Assembly (NCBI GenBank): GCA_964433635.1
Contig: CAYSSG010000010.1
Location: 1-61,659, forward strand
DNA from: CAYSSG01 sp964433635
GTDB lineage: Bacteria > Atribacterota > Phoenicimicrobiia > Phoenicimicrobiales > Stramentimicrobiaceae
DNA length: 61,659 bases
Direction: 5' to 3'
A model generated the notes under the pieces. The model was not told the DNA's origin, searched no databases, and worked only from the letters and a program-made list of their open reading frames with translations. Every line of letters begins with the position of its first letter. The first letter of the stretch is position 1. The position numbers were made by a program, and so were the translations under genes. This document shows, piece after piece, positions 9,735-17,346 of this stretch.

Positions 9735-11810
9735 TTAATCAATTTTTTCAATTCTGGCGGCACATACTTTATATTCCGGAATTTTTGCTACCGGATCCAG
9801 GGCGGCAATGGTCAGGATATTCGCTGCAGCTTCTTCAAAATGAAAAGGAATAAAGACCAGACCCTTACTGACTTTATGTGTAATTCTGGCCTTGATTTGA
9901 ATCTCCCCTCTTCGGGTTGCTACTCTGATCATCTCCTGATCGTTAATCTGCATTTGTTCTGCATCTTCCCTGGATATCTCCACATATCCTTCCGGTACCC
10001 TTTCGTTTAAAGTCCTGGATCTCCTGCTCATGGTGCCGGTGTGAAAATGCCATAAGGTTCTTCCGGTAGTCAGGATAAGAGGGTATTCACGATCAGGAAG
10101 TTCAGCCGGTTCCTTAAAAGATACAGGGTAAAAGCATCCCTTGCCCCGGGAAAATTTTCCATCTTTATGCAGATAAACCGTACCGGGGTGAGAAATATCA
10201 GGACACGGCCACTGCAATCCTGCTTCGTTCTTTTGCAGACGTTCCCAGGTAATTCCGCCATAGATGGGAGTGGTGCGATTAATTTCAGCTAATATTTCGC
10301 TGACCTGTTGGTACTTCAGTCCCGGATATCCCATTTCACCGGCTAAAAGACCGATAATCTGCCAGTCAGGTTTGCTGTTTCCTACCGGTTCAATGGCTTT
10401 TCGTACCAGCTGTACTCTTCTTTCCGTACTGGTAAAGGTGCCTTCTTTTTCGGCAAAAGAGGCTGCGGGTAAAATAACATCAGCTAACGCTGCGGTGGGA
10501 GTCATAAAAATATCCTGGACCACCAGAAAGGTCTTCTGCAGGGCTGACCGGACATGATTGCTGTCCGGATCACTCATCATGGGATTTTCTCCCATGACAT
10601 AAAGCGCCTTCATGTCTCCACAGTAGGCAGCATCAATCATCTCCACGACAGTCAGTCCAATCTGCTCATCCATTTCACTCTCTTGAATGCCCCATTCTGA
10701 GGCAAATTTCTTTCTATTTGCCTGATCGGTCACCGGTTGATAACCGGTAAAAACATTGGCCAGAGCACCCATGTCACAGGCGCCCTGCACATTATTCTGA
10801 CCGCGCAGGGGATTCACACCGGTAGCCCATCTTCCCACATTTCCACAGAGCATCTGCAGATTTGCCGTGCTCTTTACATTGTCAACACCGCTGATATGCT
10901 GGGTAATGCCCATGGAATAGACCAGATAAGTCGTATCTGCCTGACCAATGGTGCGGGCAGCATGGATGATTTTTTCCGAAGGAACACCTGTAATCTGCGA
11001 TGCTCTTTCAGGTGTCATCTTTTGAGTCTCTTCCTTAAAAGCATCAAAATTTTCACAGTGCTGTTCGATAAACTGTTCATCATAGAGTTTTTCCTGAAGA
11101 ATCACATTCATGATGCCATTCAGCAGGGCTACATCGGTACCGGGACGCTGTCTGAGGGAAATTCCCCGGTTATCCTCAGCTAATTCAGATAAAGGGATGG
11201 TGCGGGGATCGGCAACGATTAATGTTGCTCCTTTTTTCAAGGCCTCTAATATCCTGGCTCCGATTAAGGGATGCTGTTCATTGGTGTTGGAACCGATCAC
11301 AAAAATAACCCGGGCATCAACGATTTCATCAATCGAATTGGTCATAGCACCGGAACCAAAAGCCGCTCCCAGACCGACTACTGTTGAAGCGTGGCATAAA
11401 CGGGCACAATGATCAATATTATTGGTCTTTAAAACGGCTCGGGCGAATTTCTGCATGGCATAATTCTCTTCATTGGTACATTTTGCCGAACTCAGGCATC
11501 CGATCACTCTTTTATTTCCGATATTCTCGCAGATGATACGCTGGAAACGCTGAGCAACATAATGAATGGCTTCTTTCCAGCTTACACTTTCCCAAACACC
11601 GTTCTCTCTTTTGATCAAGGGGTCAGTCAAGCGATCGGGATGATGGATAAATTCATGTACATTCCATCCCTTAATACACAGCTTACCTTTTCCCGGATTA
11701 AATTCAGGTGGCATAACAGGTTTCGTATCCACCACCTTTCCATCTTCAGTTTTCAACCATAACTGACAACCGGTCCCGCAATAAATACAGGTTGTTTTTA
11801 CCTTTTTCAT
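9735..11810 (-). CDS. fdhA: Formate dehydrogenase catalytic subunit (molybdopterin, Cys type)
   Basis: Mo/W-bis-MGD oxidoreductase of the FdhF/FdhA group, 691 residues, predicted to oxidise formate to CO2 or run in reverse. The N-terminal 4Fe-4S site uses C8, C11, C15 and C45. The active-site motif CARLCH has cysteine 139 (codon TGC at 11394-11396) where many relatives carry selenocysteine, followed by the conserved histidine 140. The C-terminal domain contains LTTGRTLWHFHTGTMSRR and the typical molydopterin dinucleotide-binding fold. It starts 9 nt after hdrB with its own GGAGG site. No NAD-linked FdhB, flavin subunit or Tat signal is present, so electrons probably pass to the neighbouring HdrBC proteins in the cytoplasm. 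Confidence 0.93.
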   Translation of the reverse strand: MKKVKTTCIYCGTGCQLWLKTEDGKVVDTKPVMPPEFNPGKGKLCIKGWNVHEFIHHPDRLTDPLIKRENGVWESVSWKEAIHYVAQRFQRIICENIGNKRVIGCLSSAKCTNEENYAMQKFARAVLKTNNIDHCARLCHASTVVGLGAAFGSGAMTNSIDEIVDARVIFVIGSNTNEQHPLIGARILEALKKGATLIVADPRTIPLSELAEDNRGISLRQRPGTDVALLNGIMNVILQEKLYDEQFIEQHCENFDAFKEETQKMTPERASQITGVPSEKIIHAARTIGQADTTYLVYSMGITQHISGVDNVKSTANLQMLCGNVGRWATGVNPLRGQNNVQGACDMGALANVFTGYQPVTDQANRKKFASEWGIQESEMDEQIGLTVVEMIDAAYCGDMKALYVMGENPMMSDPDSNHVRSALQKTFLVVQDIFMTPTAALADVILPAASFAEKEGTFTSTERRVQLVRKAIEPVGNSKPDWQIIGLLAGEMGYPGLKYQQVSEILAEINRTTPIYGGITWERLQKNEAGLQWPCPDISHPGTVYLHKDGKFSRGKGCFYPVSFKEPAELPDREYPLILTTGRTLWHFHTGTMSRRSRTLNERVPEGYVEISREDAEQMQINDQEMIRVATRRGEIQIKARITHKVSKGLVFIPFHFEEAAANILTIAALDPVAKIPEYKVCAARIEKID

Positions 11811-11819
11811 AGTTTCCTC

Positions 11820-12701
11820 CTACACCTTTTCCTCTACCGGAATTTTGACTCGATGGAGATGATAGCCTATTTCTGCAAAAGAATGTCCCATTGCCAGAGC
11901 CAATAGTTCAATCGCATATAATACAGGAACCGGATTTTCTTTCAGTTCAGGATATTCTCTGGAGGCAATCAACTGACCTGAATCGAACTGATTGTAACAG
12001 GCCGGACAGGCAGTACTGATGAACTGTGCGCCGGAAAGCTGTACATCCCTTAATTTAGTCATAATACAATGATTGGATGCCTCCTTGTCTCCCGCTAAAC
12101 TCAGGGACACTCCGCAACAGTCTATTTTTGTGAGATAATCCACAGGTGTGGCTCCCAGTGCCTCAATAAACTGATCATAAAATTCCGGGTCTACCGGATT
12201 ATCAAATTTTAATATTTCATGTGGCATCAGAAGATGGCAACCGGGATGGCCAGCTACCTTAAGACCGGTTAAAGGTGTTTTGACCATTTTCTTTAGGTTT
12301 TCCAATCCAATATCATCTTTTAGTACCTGTAACAAATGTTTTATTTCAATGCTTCCCTTGAATTCCCGGCCAATCTCTTTTAATGCTTCATTGACTTTCT
12401 TTTTGACTTCCGGGTTTTTTTTCATCTTATCATTGACAATCGCTAAGGTGTTTTCACAGCCATTACATAAGGTTATGATATTCAGGTTCTTTTCTTCAGC
12501 GATAGCTATATTGCGAGCAGCAGCAGCCATCCAGAAATACTGATTGGCTCCCTGGAGTCGTATGGGATCGGGGCAACAGGTAAACTCATCAGATTCTATT
12601 AAATCAATTCCTATTTCTGGTAGAACTTCCAGGGCTAACTTCTCAATATTCGGCAGACTGGCCGGGATGGTACAACCCTTAAAAAATAAATAGCTCGGCA
12701 T
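11820..12701 (-). CDS. hdrB: Heterodisulfide reductase subunit B-like protein
   Basis: HdrB-family protein of 293 residues with two cysteine-rich CCG domains: TCCPDP with LCNGC in the first half, and HPGCH, IDCCG and TACPAC in the second. In methanogens these cysteines hold two unusual noncubane 4Fe-4S clusters that reduce the CoM-S-S-CoB disulfide; in bacteria the natural disulfide is generally unknown. The start ATG shares one base with the stop of hdrC (TAATG), indicating tight coupling. Lying between hdrC and fdhA, it probably links formate oxidation to reduction of a disulfide or another thiol electron acceptor. Confidence 0.92.
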   Translation of the reverse strand: MPSYLFFKGCTIPASLPNIEKLALEVLPEIGIDLIESDEFTCCPDPIRLQGANQYFWMAAAARNIAIAEEKNLNIITLCNGCENTLAIVNDKMKKNPEVKKKVNEALKEIGREFKGSIEIKHLLQVLKDDIGLENLKKMVKTPLTGLKVAGHPGCHLLMPHEILKFDNPVDPEFYDQFIEALGATPVDYLTKIDCCGVSLSLAGDKEASNHCIMTKLRDVQLSGAQFISTACPACYNQFDSGQLIASREYPELKENPVPVLYAIELLALAMGHSFAEIGYHLHRVKIPVEEKV

Positions 12702-13186
12702 TATTCACTGACCTCCCTTTTTTCTAATCCGGTCTGTTCAGCCAATTTATTGAGTTCTTCAACCGATTTTTCATTCTTTTCCAGCTCTTTCAATCCAATT
12801 CTTTTACGGGCTGAATTAGCGAACCTGATACCATAAACTGTGCCCTCCTGTAAAAGCTGTTCTACCAGGCGGTAGACAATGGCAGGGGCCAGGCCTTCCT
12901 GGTAGGATTTTTCCTTTAAATTGGAGAATACCTCAGTGGGATTAGCATCCTGGGGGCAGGTAATCACGCATTTCTCGCAGGCACAACACATCCAGACATC
13001 ATTTAAAGCCTCCGGTTTATCTGCCTCAAAAAGTTGGGTGACAAAAGAATCTTCCAGGTTATATTTTTTCACATGCAGAGTGATGGGGCAGAATTGTGAA
13101 CAGGTTGAACATTTGAAACATACTTCGATCTCTTTACTTTTTTCTGTAATCCAATTTTTGTCATATTTTAACTGTAATACTTTCAT
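12701..13186 (-). CDS. hdrC: Heterodisulfide reductase subunit C-like ferredoxin protein
   Basis: HdrC-family iron-sulfur protein (161 residues) carrying two 4Fe-4S clusters: C23, C26, C29 and C33 in CFKCSTCSQFCP, and C67, C70, C73 and C77 in CCACEKCVITCP. It conducts electrons between HdrA or another donor and HdrB. It is the first gene of the hdrC-hdrB-fdhA operon. HdrA, the flavin subunit that carries out electron bifurcation in the classical complex, is absent from the window. A Shine-Dalgarno GGAG precedes the ATG. The C-terminal 60 residues are charged and probably helical. Confidence 0.92.
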   Translation of the reverse strand: MKVLQLKYDKNWITEKSKEIEVCFKCSTCSQFCPITLHVKKYNLEDSFVTQLFEADKPEALNDVWMCCACEKCVITCPQDANPTEVFSNLKEKSYQEGLAPAIVYRLVEQLLQEGTVYGIRFANSARKRIGLKELEKNEKSVEELNKLAEQTGLEKREVSE

Positions 13187-13566
13187 TATTTTCTCCTGAT
13201 TGTATTAGCGTTACAAATCCTGATATGTCTCAATGAGCAGGATTTATCATCTAAAACCTATTTCTTTAGATGATCCGTGTATACTTGATATTTCAGTCAT
13301 CTTTTAAATACAGCTTCATTTCATTTGATTAACCATAATAAAAAAATCTTTTTTTCACAGTTCATTTTTTTTAAAAATTAAAAATATCAATTAATGAAGG
13401 TTTTCATAAGGAATATTTTTACTTACAATCTACCTGTACGATGGATATTGATCTGGCAGAATATGATTAAAAGCAGATTAGAAATATCTAATCTGCTTTT
13501 AATCATTTGATTTTAATAAGCAAATATTTACCGATTCAATTGGGATTTTACGGCAAACCAATTGCC
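13187..13566. other. Gene-free leader of the hdrCB-fdhA operon
   Basis: 380 bases, strongly AT-rich around 13320-13420. It holds a hairpin with 10-bp arms at 13246-13255 and 13265-13274, in the presumed hdrC leader, and the much stronger hairpin at 13463-13506. I see no convincing -35/-10 pair and no coding frame. Confidence 0.5.
13463..13506 (-). terminator. Perfect 20-bp hairpin downstream of the AhpD-like gene
   Basis: Arms 13463-13482 and 13487-13506 are perfectly complementary with a 4-nt loop (aata). It begins about 60 nt after the stop of the gene at 13567, so it probably ends that transcript. Neither side carries a long U-run outside the stem, although the stem itself ends in a TTTTAAT tract, so intrinsic termination is likely but not certain. 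Confidence 0.7.
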
Positions 13567-13899
13567 TTATTCTACTCCCAGCTCATCAAGTAAAGGTAGT
13601 AATTCTGTGGCAACATAGGTCACTGCCGGGCCGCCTCGCATCATCATTGCCACTCCTGCTGCTTCTAAAATCTCATCTTTACTGGCTCCGGCTCTCACCG
13701 CCAGTGGGGTATGCAATTTAATGCAATATTCACAAAGCGCCGCGATACCCAATGCTACGGTAATAAGTTCTTTTGTCTTGGTACTTAAAGCACCTTCTTT
13801 CATGACCTGTTCGCTTAACAGATCGAATCCCTCTTTCATCACACCAGGCATCTCCTGATGCAGTTTCCCCATCTGACGTTTTAGATCAACATTTGGCAT
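13567..13899 (-). CDS. Carboxymuconolactone decarboxylase / AhpD-like protein
   Basis: Small protein (110 residues from ATG 13899) of the CMD/AhpD fold. It has the redox motif CEYCIKLH, a CxxCxxxH signature that in AhpD forms the catalytic disulfide and proton relay, followed by GASKDEILEAAGVAMMMRGG. Probable role: thiol peroxidase or general disulfide chemistry. The frame is open to an ATG at 13920, but the GGGAGG site lies inside that extension and fits the ATG at 13899 with 13-nt spacing. It is flanked by a strong hairpin downstream and seems monocistronic. Confidence 0.88.
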   Translation of the reverse strand: MPNVDLKRQMGKLHQEMPGVMKEGFDLLSEQVMKEGALSTKTKELITVALGIAALCEYCIKLHTPLAVRAGASKDEILEAAGVAMMMRGGPAVTYVATELLPLLDELGVE

Positions 13900-14001
13900 T
13901 TGTTTATGTTTTCCTCCCATTCAATTTTATCATTTTGTTTTGTTTGATTTAAAATGAATTGTATATCTATATCCTGTATCCTGTTAATTTCTATCTCTTC
14001 T

Positions 14002-15516
14002 TCAATCTTCAATTTTTGTCAGTTCAGCAAATAGAGCCGTTGTTCTTCCGCCATAAACCCTGATTTCATCAACCCAGACACGGTATCCATCCTTGATGAC
14101 TGCAACCTCATATAATCCCTCCTTCAAACCGTCAATGATCTTCTCCTGACTGGCAGAGGTCGTAGTCAGATAGGTACCGTTGACAAATATCTTGCCATTG
14201 TTCTCATTGCTGTTAATGCCTATGGACCCCTCTCTGCGCTCTGGCTGCATCCTTACATCCATACGATGTGTCTGGTTTGGTAAGATCCTTACCGTAGCAA
14301 TGTAGTCCAGGTAACCTTCCTTCACAATCCGCAATTCGTAGCTGCCTTCCCGAAGGTTATCGATGGTAACACCCCTGTTGGCAGATGTTCTCCGCTGATA
14401 GTTGTCGTCCAAATAGATTAAGGCATTGTCCACATCACTGGTAATCTCTAAGCGGCCTGTACGTTGAATCGGTTCAATGTTCACTGTAATCTGAACTCTC
14501 TGGTTGGGTTTTACCTCTACTGTCTGTATCCAGTCCTGGTAACCGGACAAGGTCATTTTAACCTCATGAAAACCCGCCCTGATATCATCTAATAGAATCG
14601 TCCGATTTTTGTCTGTTGTTCCCATGTATTGATTGTCCACATAGATTCGGGCATTATTTTCATTACTGCGAATGGCAATAGAACCATATTGCAGGATTCT
14701 TTCCAGTCCGGCATGTGTTGTGGTGGTACGGTTAGGGCTGATTCGAATGGTACTGCTCCAAACCTGGTAATCCAACAGCTCTACTCGAATGATATATTCT
14801 CCAACGCGTACATGTTCCATGGTTAGCGGTGTTTTTCCGGCATACCGATCACTCAGGTAGATATCAGCCCCGGAGGGAGATGAAGTGACCTGTAATCGTC
14901 CGGCTTCCTCTCTTTGATCCAATACCTGGTAATGCAAAATATCACTGCTGACCCACCTCTGTGAAGGTAAATTTGTTAGAATACCTCGAATTCTCTGGAT
15001 AAATCGAGTGCTGCCTTCCTCAATAATGGGAAAATTATTCTGCTCTAACCTTCTTTCCAGCTCCCGTGTCATAATCACAGGTTCTGTAGTGGCAAATCCC
15101 TGGATATACTCAAAACCGGAGGGTGTACCCGGTTCTACTATTCCATCAAAAGAGTACTGTCGGTTTTCCTCTACAAACGGATTCTTCTGAGACTGGTTGG
15201 GAAATAATAATCGTACCTTTCCACTGACATCGTACCCAAAAACAGTAACATAAGAATTTTTGGTAGCTCTGAAATAAACCCGAATCCTTTCGCCGGGAGC
15301 ATATGTGGCACCTGTACCTTTATCCAATCTTAAGGATAAGGCAAAATCAGGCCTGGGATTGATAATCTGGATGCTCTTTTTCATTTCTTCCTGTTCATCA
15401 GCAAATGCAAGGGCAGAGATGCTGATGAGCAGAAGAAAAATAAACAGGCAGGTATAGCACATCCGGGCAAAGTTAAGATGCGAATGATTCAAGCTGTTTC
15501 TTTTAACTCGTTTCAT
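14002..15516 (-). CDS. Exported DUF4384 + four PEGA repeat protein
   Basis: Exported 504-residue protein. A long N-terminal signal (hydrophobic core about residues 22-37, cleavage near ALAFAD) precedes a DUF4384-like domain (about 50-170; RIRVYFRATKNSYVTVFGYD). Then come four PEGA domains at about 206-272, 277-348, 353-423 and 428-504, each with the pattern of a G-x-L/I-x-I-x-S start, a Y/G-T-T turn and an E-G-x-Y/H-E closing strand. PEGA domains are carbohydrate- or surface-associated beta modules found in envelope proteins. An AAGGAGGA site precedes the ATG and an extended -10 promoter lies upstream. Probable cell-surface or envelope component; partner unknown. Confidence 0.88.
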   Translation of the reverse strand: MKRVKRNSLNHSHLNFARMCYTCLFIFLLLISISALAFADEQEEMKKSIQIINPRPDFALSLRLDKGTGATYAPGERIRVYFRATKNSYVTVFGYDVSGKVRLLFPNQSQKNPFVEENRQYSFDGIVEPGTPSGFEYIQGFATTEPVIMTRELERRLEQNNFPIIEEGSTRFIQRIRGILTNLPSQRWVSSDILHYQVLDQREEAGRLQVTSSPSGADIYLSDRYAGKTPLTMEHVRVGEYIIRVELLDYQVWSSTIRISPNRTTTTHAGLERILQYGSIAIRSNENNARIYVDNQYMGTTDKNRTILLDDIRAGFHEVKMTLSGYQDWIQTVEVKPNQRVQITVNIEPIQRTGRLEITSDVDNALIYLDDNYQRRTSANRGVTIDNLREGSYELRIVKEGYLDYIATVRILPNQTHRMDVRMQPERREGSIGINSNENNGKIFVNGTYLTTTSASQEKIIDGLKEGLYEVAVIKDGYRVWVDEIRVYGGRTTALFAELTKIED

Positions 15517-15575
15517 AACAATTCCTCCTTCATTTTTTTATAGAATCCCTATGATGAATCATCTATTTGATTAAA

Positions 15576-15584
15576 ATTATACCA
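15576..15584 (-). promoter_or_regulatory. Extended -10 promoter for the PEGA gene
   Basis: On the minus strand the element reads TGG then TATAAT, a TGn-TATAAT extended -10. No clear -35 hexamer lies 17 nt upstream, as is common for extended -10 promoters. It is 60 nt before the PEGA gene start. Confidence 0.5.
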
Positions 15585-15809
15585 TATTTTCTGACATAAT
15601 CCCATGCAGCAATAGCAACCCAGTAAATTTTTCACTAACATAGCAACCAGAGAAAGATCATCTTCCTCTCTTTATTTTCCTGTCCCGGAAATCTTGCCTG
15701 GTTTCTCTATGTAAAATTGATTCATTTGATAAGGCAGCTCGTTTTTTCATTTTTCATATACCTCAATCAATCAAAAAGCTTATTTTTAAAGAGATATTTA
15801 GAAAAATAA

Positions 15810-15838
15810 TTGACAAAGGCCTTATTTTTTTATATTCT
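15810..15838 (+). promoter_or_regulatory. Housekeeping-sigma promoter of the HU gene
   Basis: TTGACA at 15810-15815 and TATTCT at 15833-15838 with a 17-nt spacer. It lies 89 nt before the HU start codon. The match to the sigma-70/sigma-A consensus is strong. Confidence 0.8.
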
Positions 15839-15926
15839 GATGATGTTAATCATTTTTTATCTCTATGATGAAACTTGTAAAACTTTTAGAATTTTTTTCT
15901 ATCCATGAGAAAGGAGGTGTCTGATT

Positions 15927-16202
15927 TTGAATAAAAGTGAATTGATTGACAAGTTATCATGTGACCGAGGTGTGACAAAGGCTCATGCTAAGGCTGCAGT
16001 AGAATGTATTTTTGATAACATTGCTGAAGCCCTGGCTAAAAAAGAGTCTGTCAGATTAGTTGGTTTTGGAACCTTCGGCGTCAGAAAGAGAGAAGCCAGA
16101 AAAGCCCGCAATCCCAGAACAGGGAAAACAATATCTTTACCCAAATCGGTAGTTCCATTTTTTAAACCTGGCAAAGAACTAAAAGAGAAGGTCAATAAAT
16201 AA
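15927..16202 (+). CDS. hup: HU family DNA-binding protein
   Basis: Histone-like nucleoid protein of 91 residues, the standard HU length. It binds and bends DNA as a dimer. The C-terminal arm signature NPRTGK and the closing FKPGKELKEKVN stretch are conserved. The start codon is TTG, chosen because AAAGGAGGTG lies 7 nt upstream and no ATG is available. It has its own promoter (15810-15838) and a bidirectional terminator at 16218-16259, so it is a single-gene transcript. Confidence 0.97.
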   Translation: MNKSELIDKLSCDRGVTKAHAKAAVECIFDNIAEALAKKESVRLVGFGTFGVRKREARKARNPRTGKTISLPKSVVPFFKPGKELKEKVNK

Positions 16203-16217
16203 AAAATTTTTTTGAAA

Positions 16218-16259
16218 AAACAGGTCTGTCACTATTCTTCAGAATGAACAGGCCTGTTT
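16218..16259. terminator. Bidirectional terminator between HU and Asp23-like genes
   Basis: Arms 16218-16229 and 16248-16259 pair over 12 bp with one G-T wobble, and an inner 5-bp helix forms within the loop. A-rich sequence lies to the left and T-rich sequence to the right, so both converging genes are served. Confidence 0.85.
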
Positions 16260-16283
16260 CTTATTTTGATGCACGGCTGTTCT

Positions 16284-16760
16284 CTATTTTTTTCCGGCCA
16301 TCTGAATGCCCATAATATTAATGTCTACCGATTTGACTTGAAGTCCGGTATTCTTCTCGATTTCACTTTTGACAACAGACTGAATCCGTTTTGCCACCTC
16401 AATAATGATTGCGCCATATTCCACAATCACAGAGATATAGGCTGACATGGTCTTCTTTTCATCAACCAGGTCTACTTTGATGCCTTCTTCAATCTCCTTC
16501 ACACCAAGCAGGGTGCCAAAACCACTTTTAGCATGAGATACTAATCCGGCAACACCCGGAATATTGCCAACTGTACGACTGACAATTGTAGCTAAAACTT
16601 CAGGGGCAATCCTGATTTCTCCTAAACTGTCCTCAGTTACATCTTTCTTTTCTGCCGGACTTATGGGAAGTTCTTTCTTTTCTTCAGCAATTTCGGCTGG
16701 TTGTTCAATCTCTGGTTCTTTCGGTATTACTTTTTTTATCTTCTTATTTTCTTCTGTCAT
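16284..16760 (-). CDS. Asp23/Gls24 family envelope stress protein
   Basis: Protein of 158 residues. The first 48 or so are highly charged and lysine, glutamate and proline rich. The rest matches the Asp23/Gls24 (DUF322) fold: GEIRIAPEVLATIVSRTVGNIPGV, described in pieces (EIRIAPEVLATIVS, then GNIPGVAGLV), the central VKVDLVDEKKTMSAYISVIV-like strand and the closing VDINIMGIQM. In Firmicutes such proteins associate with membrane anchors and respond to cell-wall or alkaline stress. The extended N-terminal tail is longer than in typical members. It lies downstream of spoVS, 95 nt away, and may be co-transcribed. Confidence 0.9.
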   Translation of the reverse strand: MTEENKKIKKVIPKEPEIEQPAEIAEEKKELPISPAEKKDVTEDSLGEIRIAPEVLATIVSRTVGNIPGVAGLVSHAKSGFGTLLGVKEIEEGIKVDLVDEKKTMSAYISVIVEYGAIIIEVAKRIQSVVKSEIEKNTGLQVKSVDINIMGIQMAGKK

Positions 16761-16855
16761 GACAGATACTCCTTATTTAATCCTTATTAACTTCTTATTC
16801 ATTAAACATATTTATATCATATATCATACAAAAACAATATCAATAACAGAATTGT

Positions 16856-17116
16856 TCAACCTGGAATAACTAAGAATTTAATGGCAGTACGTTCATCTCC
16901 ATTGATTTCTACATCTACAAAAGCAGGTATACAAACAAGGTTAACCCCGCTACTTGCCGTATATCCTCTGGCAATGGCAATTGCCTTAATGGCCTGATTG
17001 ACAGCACCTGCTCCAATAGCCTGTAATTCAACCTTTCCCTGTTCTCTGATAACTCCTGCTAATGCACCGGCAACTGCCTTTGGGCTTGATTTCGACGATA
17101 CCTTTAACAGTTCCAT
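16856..17116 (-). CDS. spoVS: Stage V sporulation protein S homologue
   Basis: SpoVS-family protein of 86 residues, the standard length, with the family opening KVSSKSSPKAVAGALAG and the later GAGAVNQAIKAIAIARGY. SpoVS is an Alba-like nucleic-acid binding protein; it is widespread also in non-spore-forming thermophiles and Atribacterota, so it does not prove sporulation. The start at 17116 is set by AGGAGG 6-7 nt upstream; an in-frame extension to 17149 lacks a binding site. A promoter at 17273-17301 and an extra Shine-Dalgarno-like site at 17230-17236 precede it. Confidence 0.95.
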   Translation of the reverse strand: MELLKVSSKSSPKAVAGALAGVIREQGKVELQAIGAGAVNQAIKAIAIARGYTASSGVNLVCIPAFVDVEINGDERTAIKFLVIPG

Positions 17117-17229
17117 TTTAAACCTCCTATATCTATGTACCAACAACAACTCTGTCTATATTCTGATAATACTTCTTAGTTCACCCTGTTCGTTTGTTCA
17201 TCTTTTCCAGGGATCATAACGCTATACAT

Positions 17230-17236
17230 CACCTCC
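17230..17236 (-). promoter_or_regulatory. Orphan Shine-Dalgarno-like site in spoVS leader
   Basis: Minus strand GGAGGTG about 115 nt before the spoVS start and about 30-36 nt after the predicted transcription start. A 17-codon frame (17176-17229) begins with an ATG only 2 nt after GGAGG and ends before spoVS; it is probably not a gene. One of six such sites in this window. Confidence 0.5.
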
Positions 17237-17272
17237 CGACCTGATAAGAGTAAAATGAGTCAAGGTATTATT

Positions 17273-17301
17273 ATTATAACAAATTTGTTAATCATTTTAA
17301 A
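17273..17301 (-). promoter_or_regulatory. Putative spoVS promoter
   Basis: Minus strand TTTAAA at 17296-17301 and a perfect TATAAT at 17273-17278, spacing 17. It lies about 157 nt before the spoVS start codon. Confidence 0.55.
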
Positions 17302-17346
17302 TGTTATGCTTATTATGAATATACATTACTTACCTAATCTCTGATT

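Larger units (their letters stand above)
15517..15926. other. Divergent promoter region (PEGA gene / HU gene)
   Basis: 410 gene-free bases between divergently transcribed genes. It contains the minus-strand extended -10 element at 15576-15584 and the plus-strand promoter at 15810-15838. Nothing else is recognised in the middle. Confidence 0.6.

Noticed and set aside
11391..11396. Possible selenocysteine site in the formate dehydrogenase
   Set aside because: The active-site codon is TGC, not TGA, so the enzyme is the cysteine form.
17176..17229. 17-codon frame upstream of spoVS
   Set aside because: Its ATG is only 2 nt from the GGAGG core, it is not coupled to spoVS, and no motif is visible; kept only as part of the orphan-site observation.
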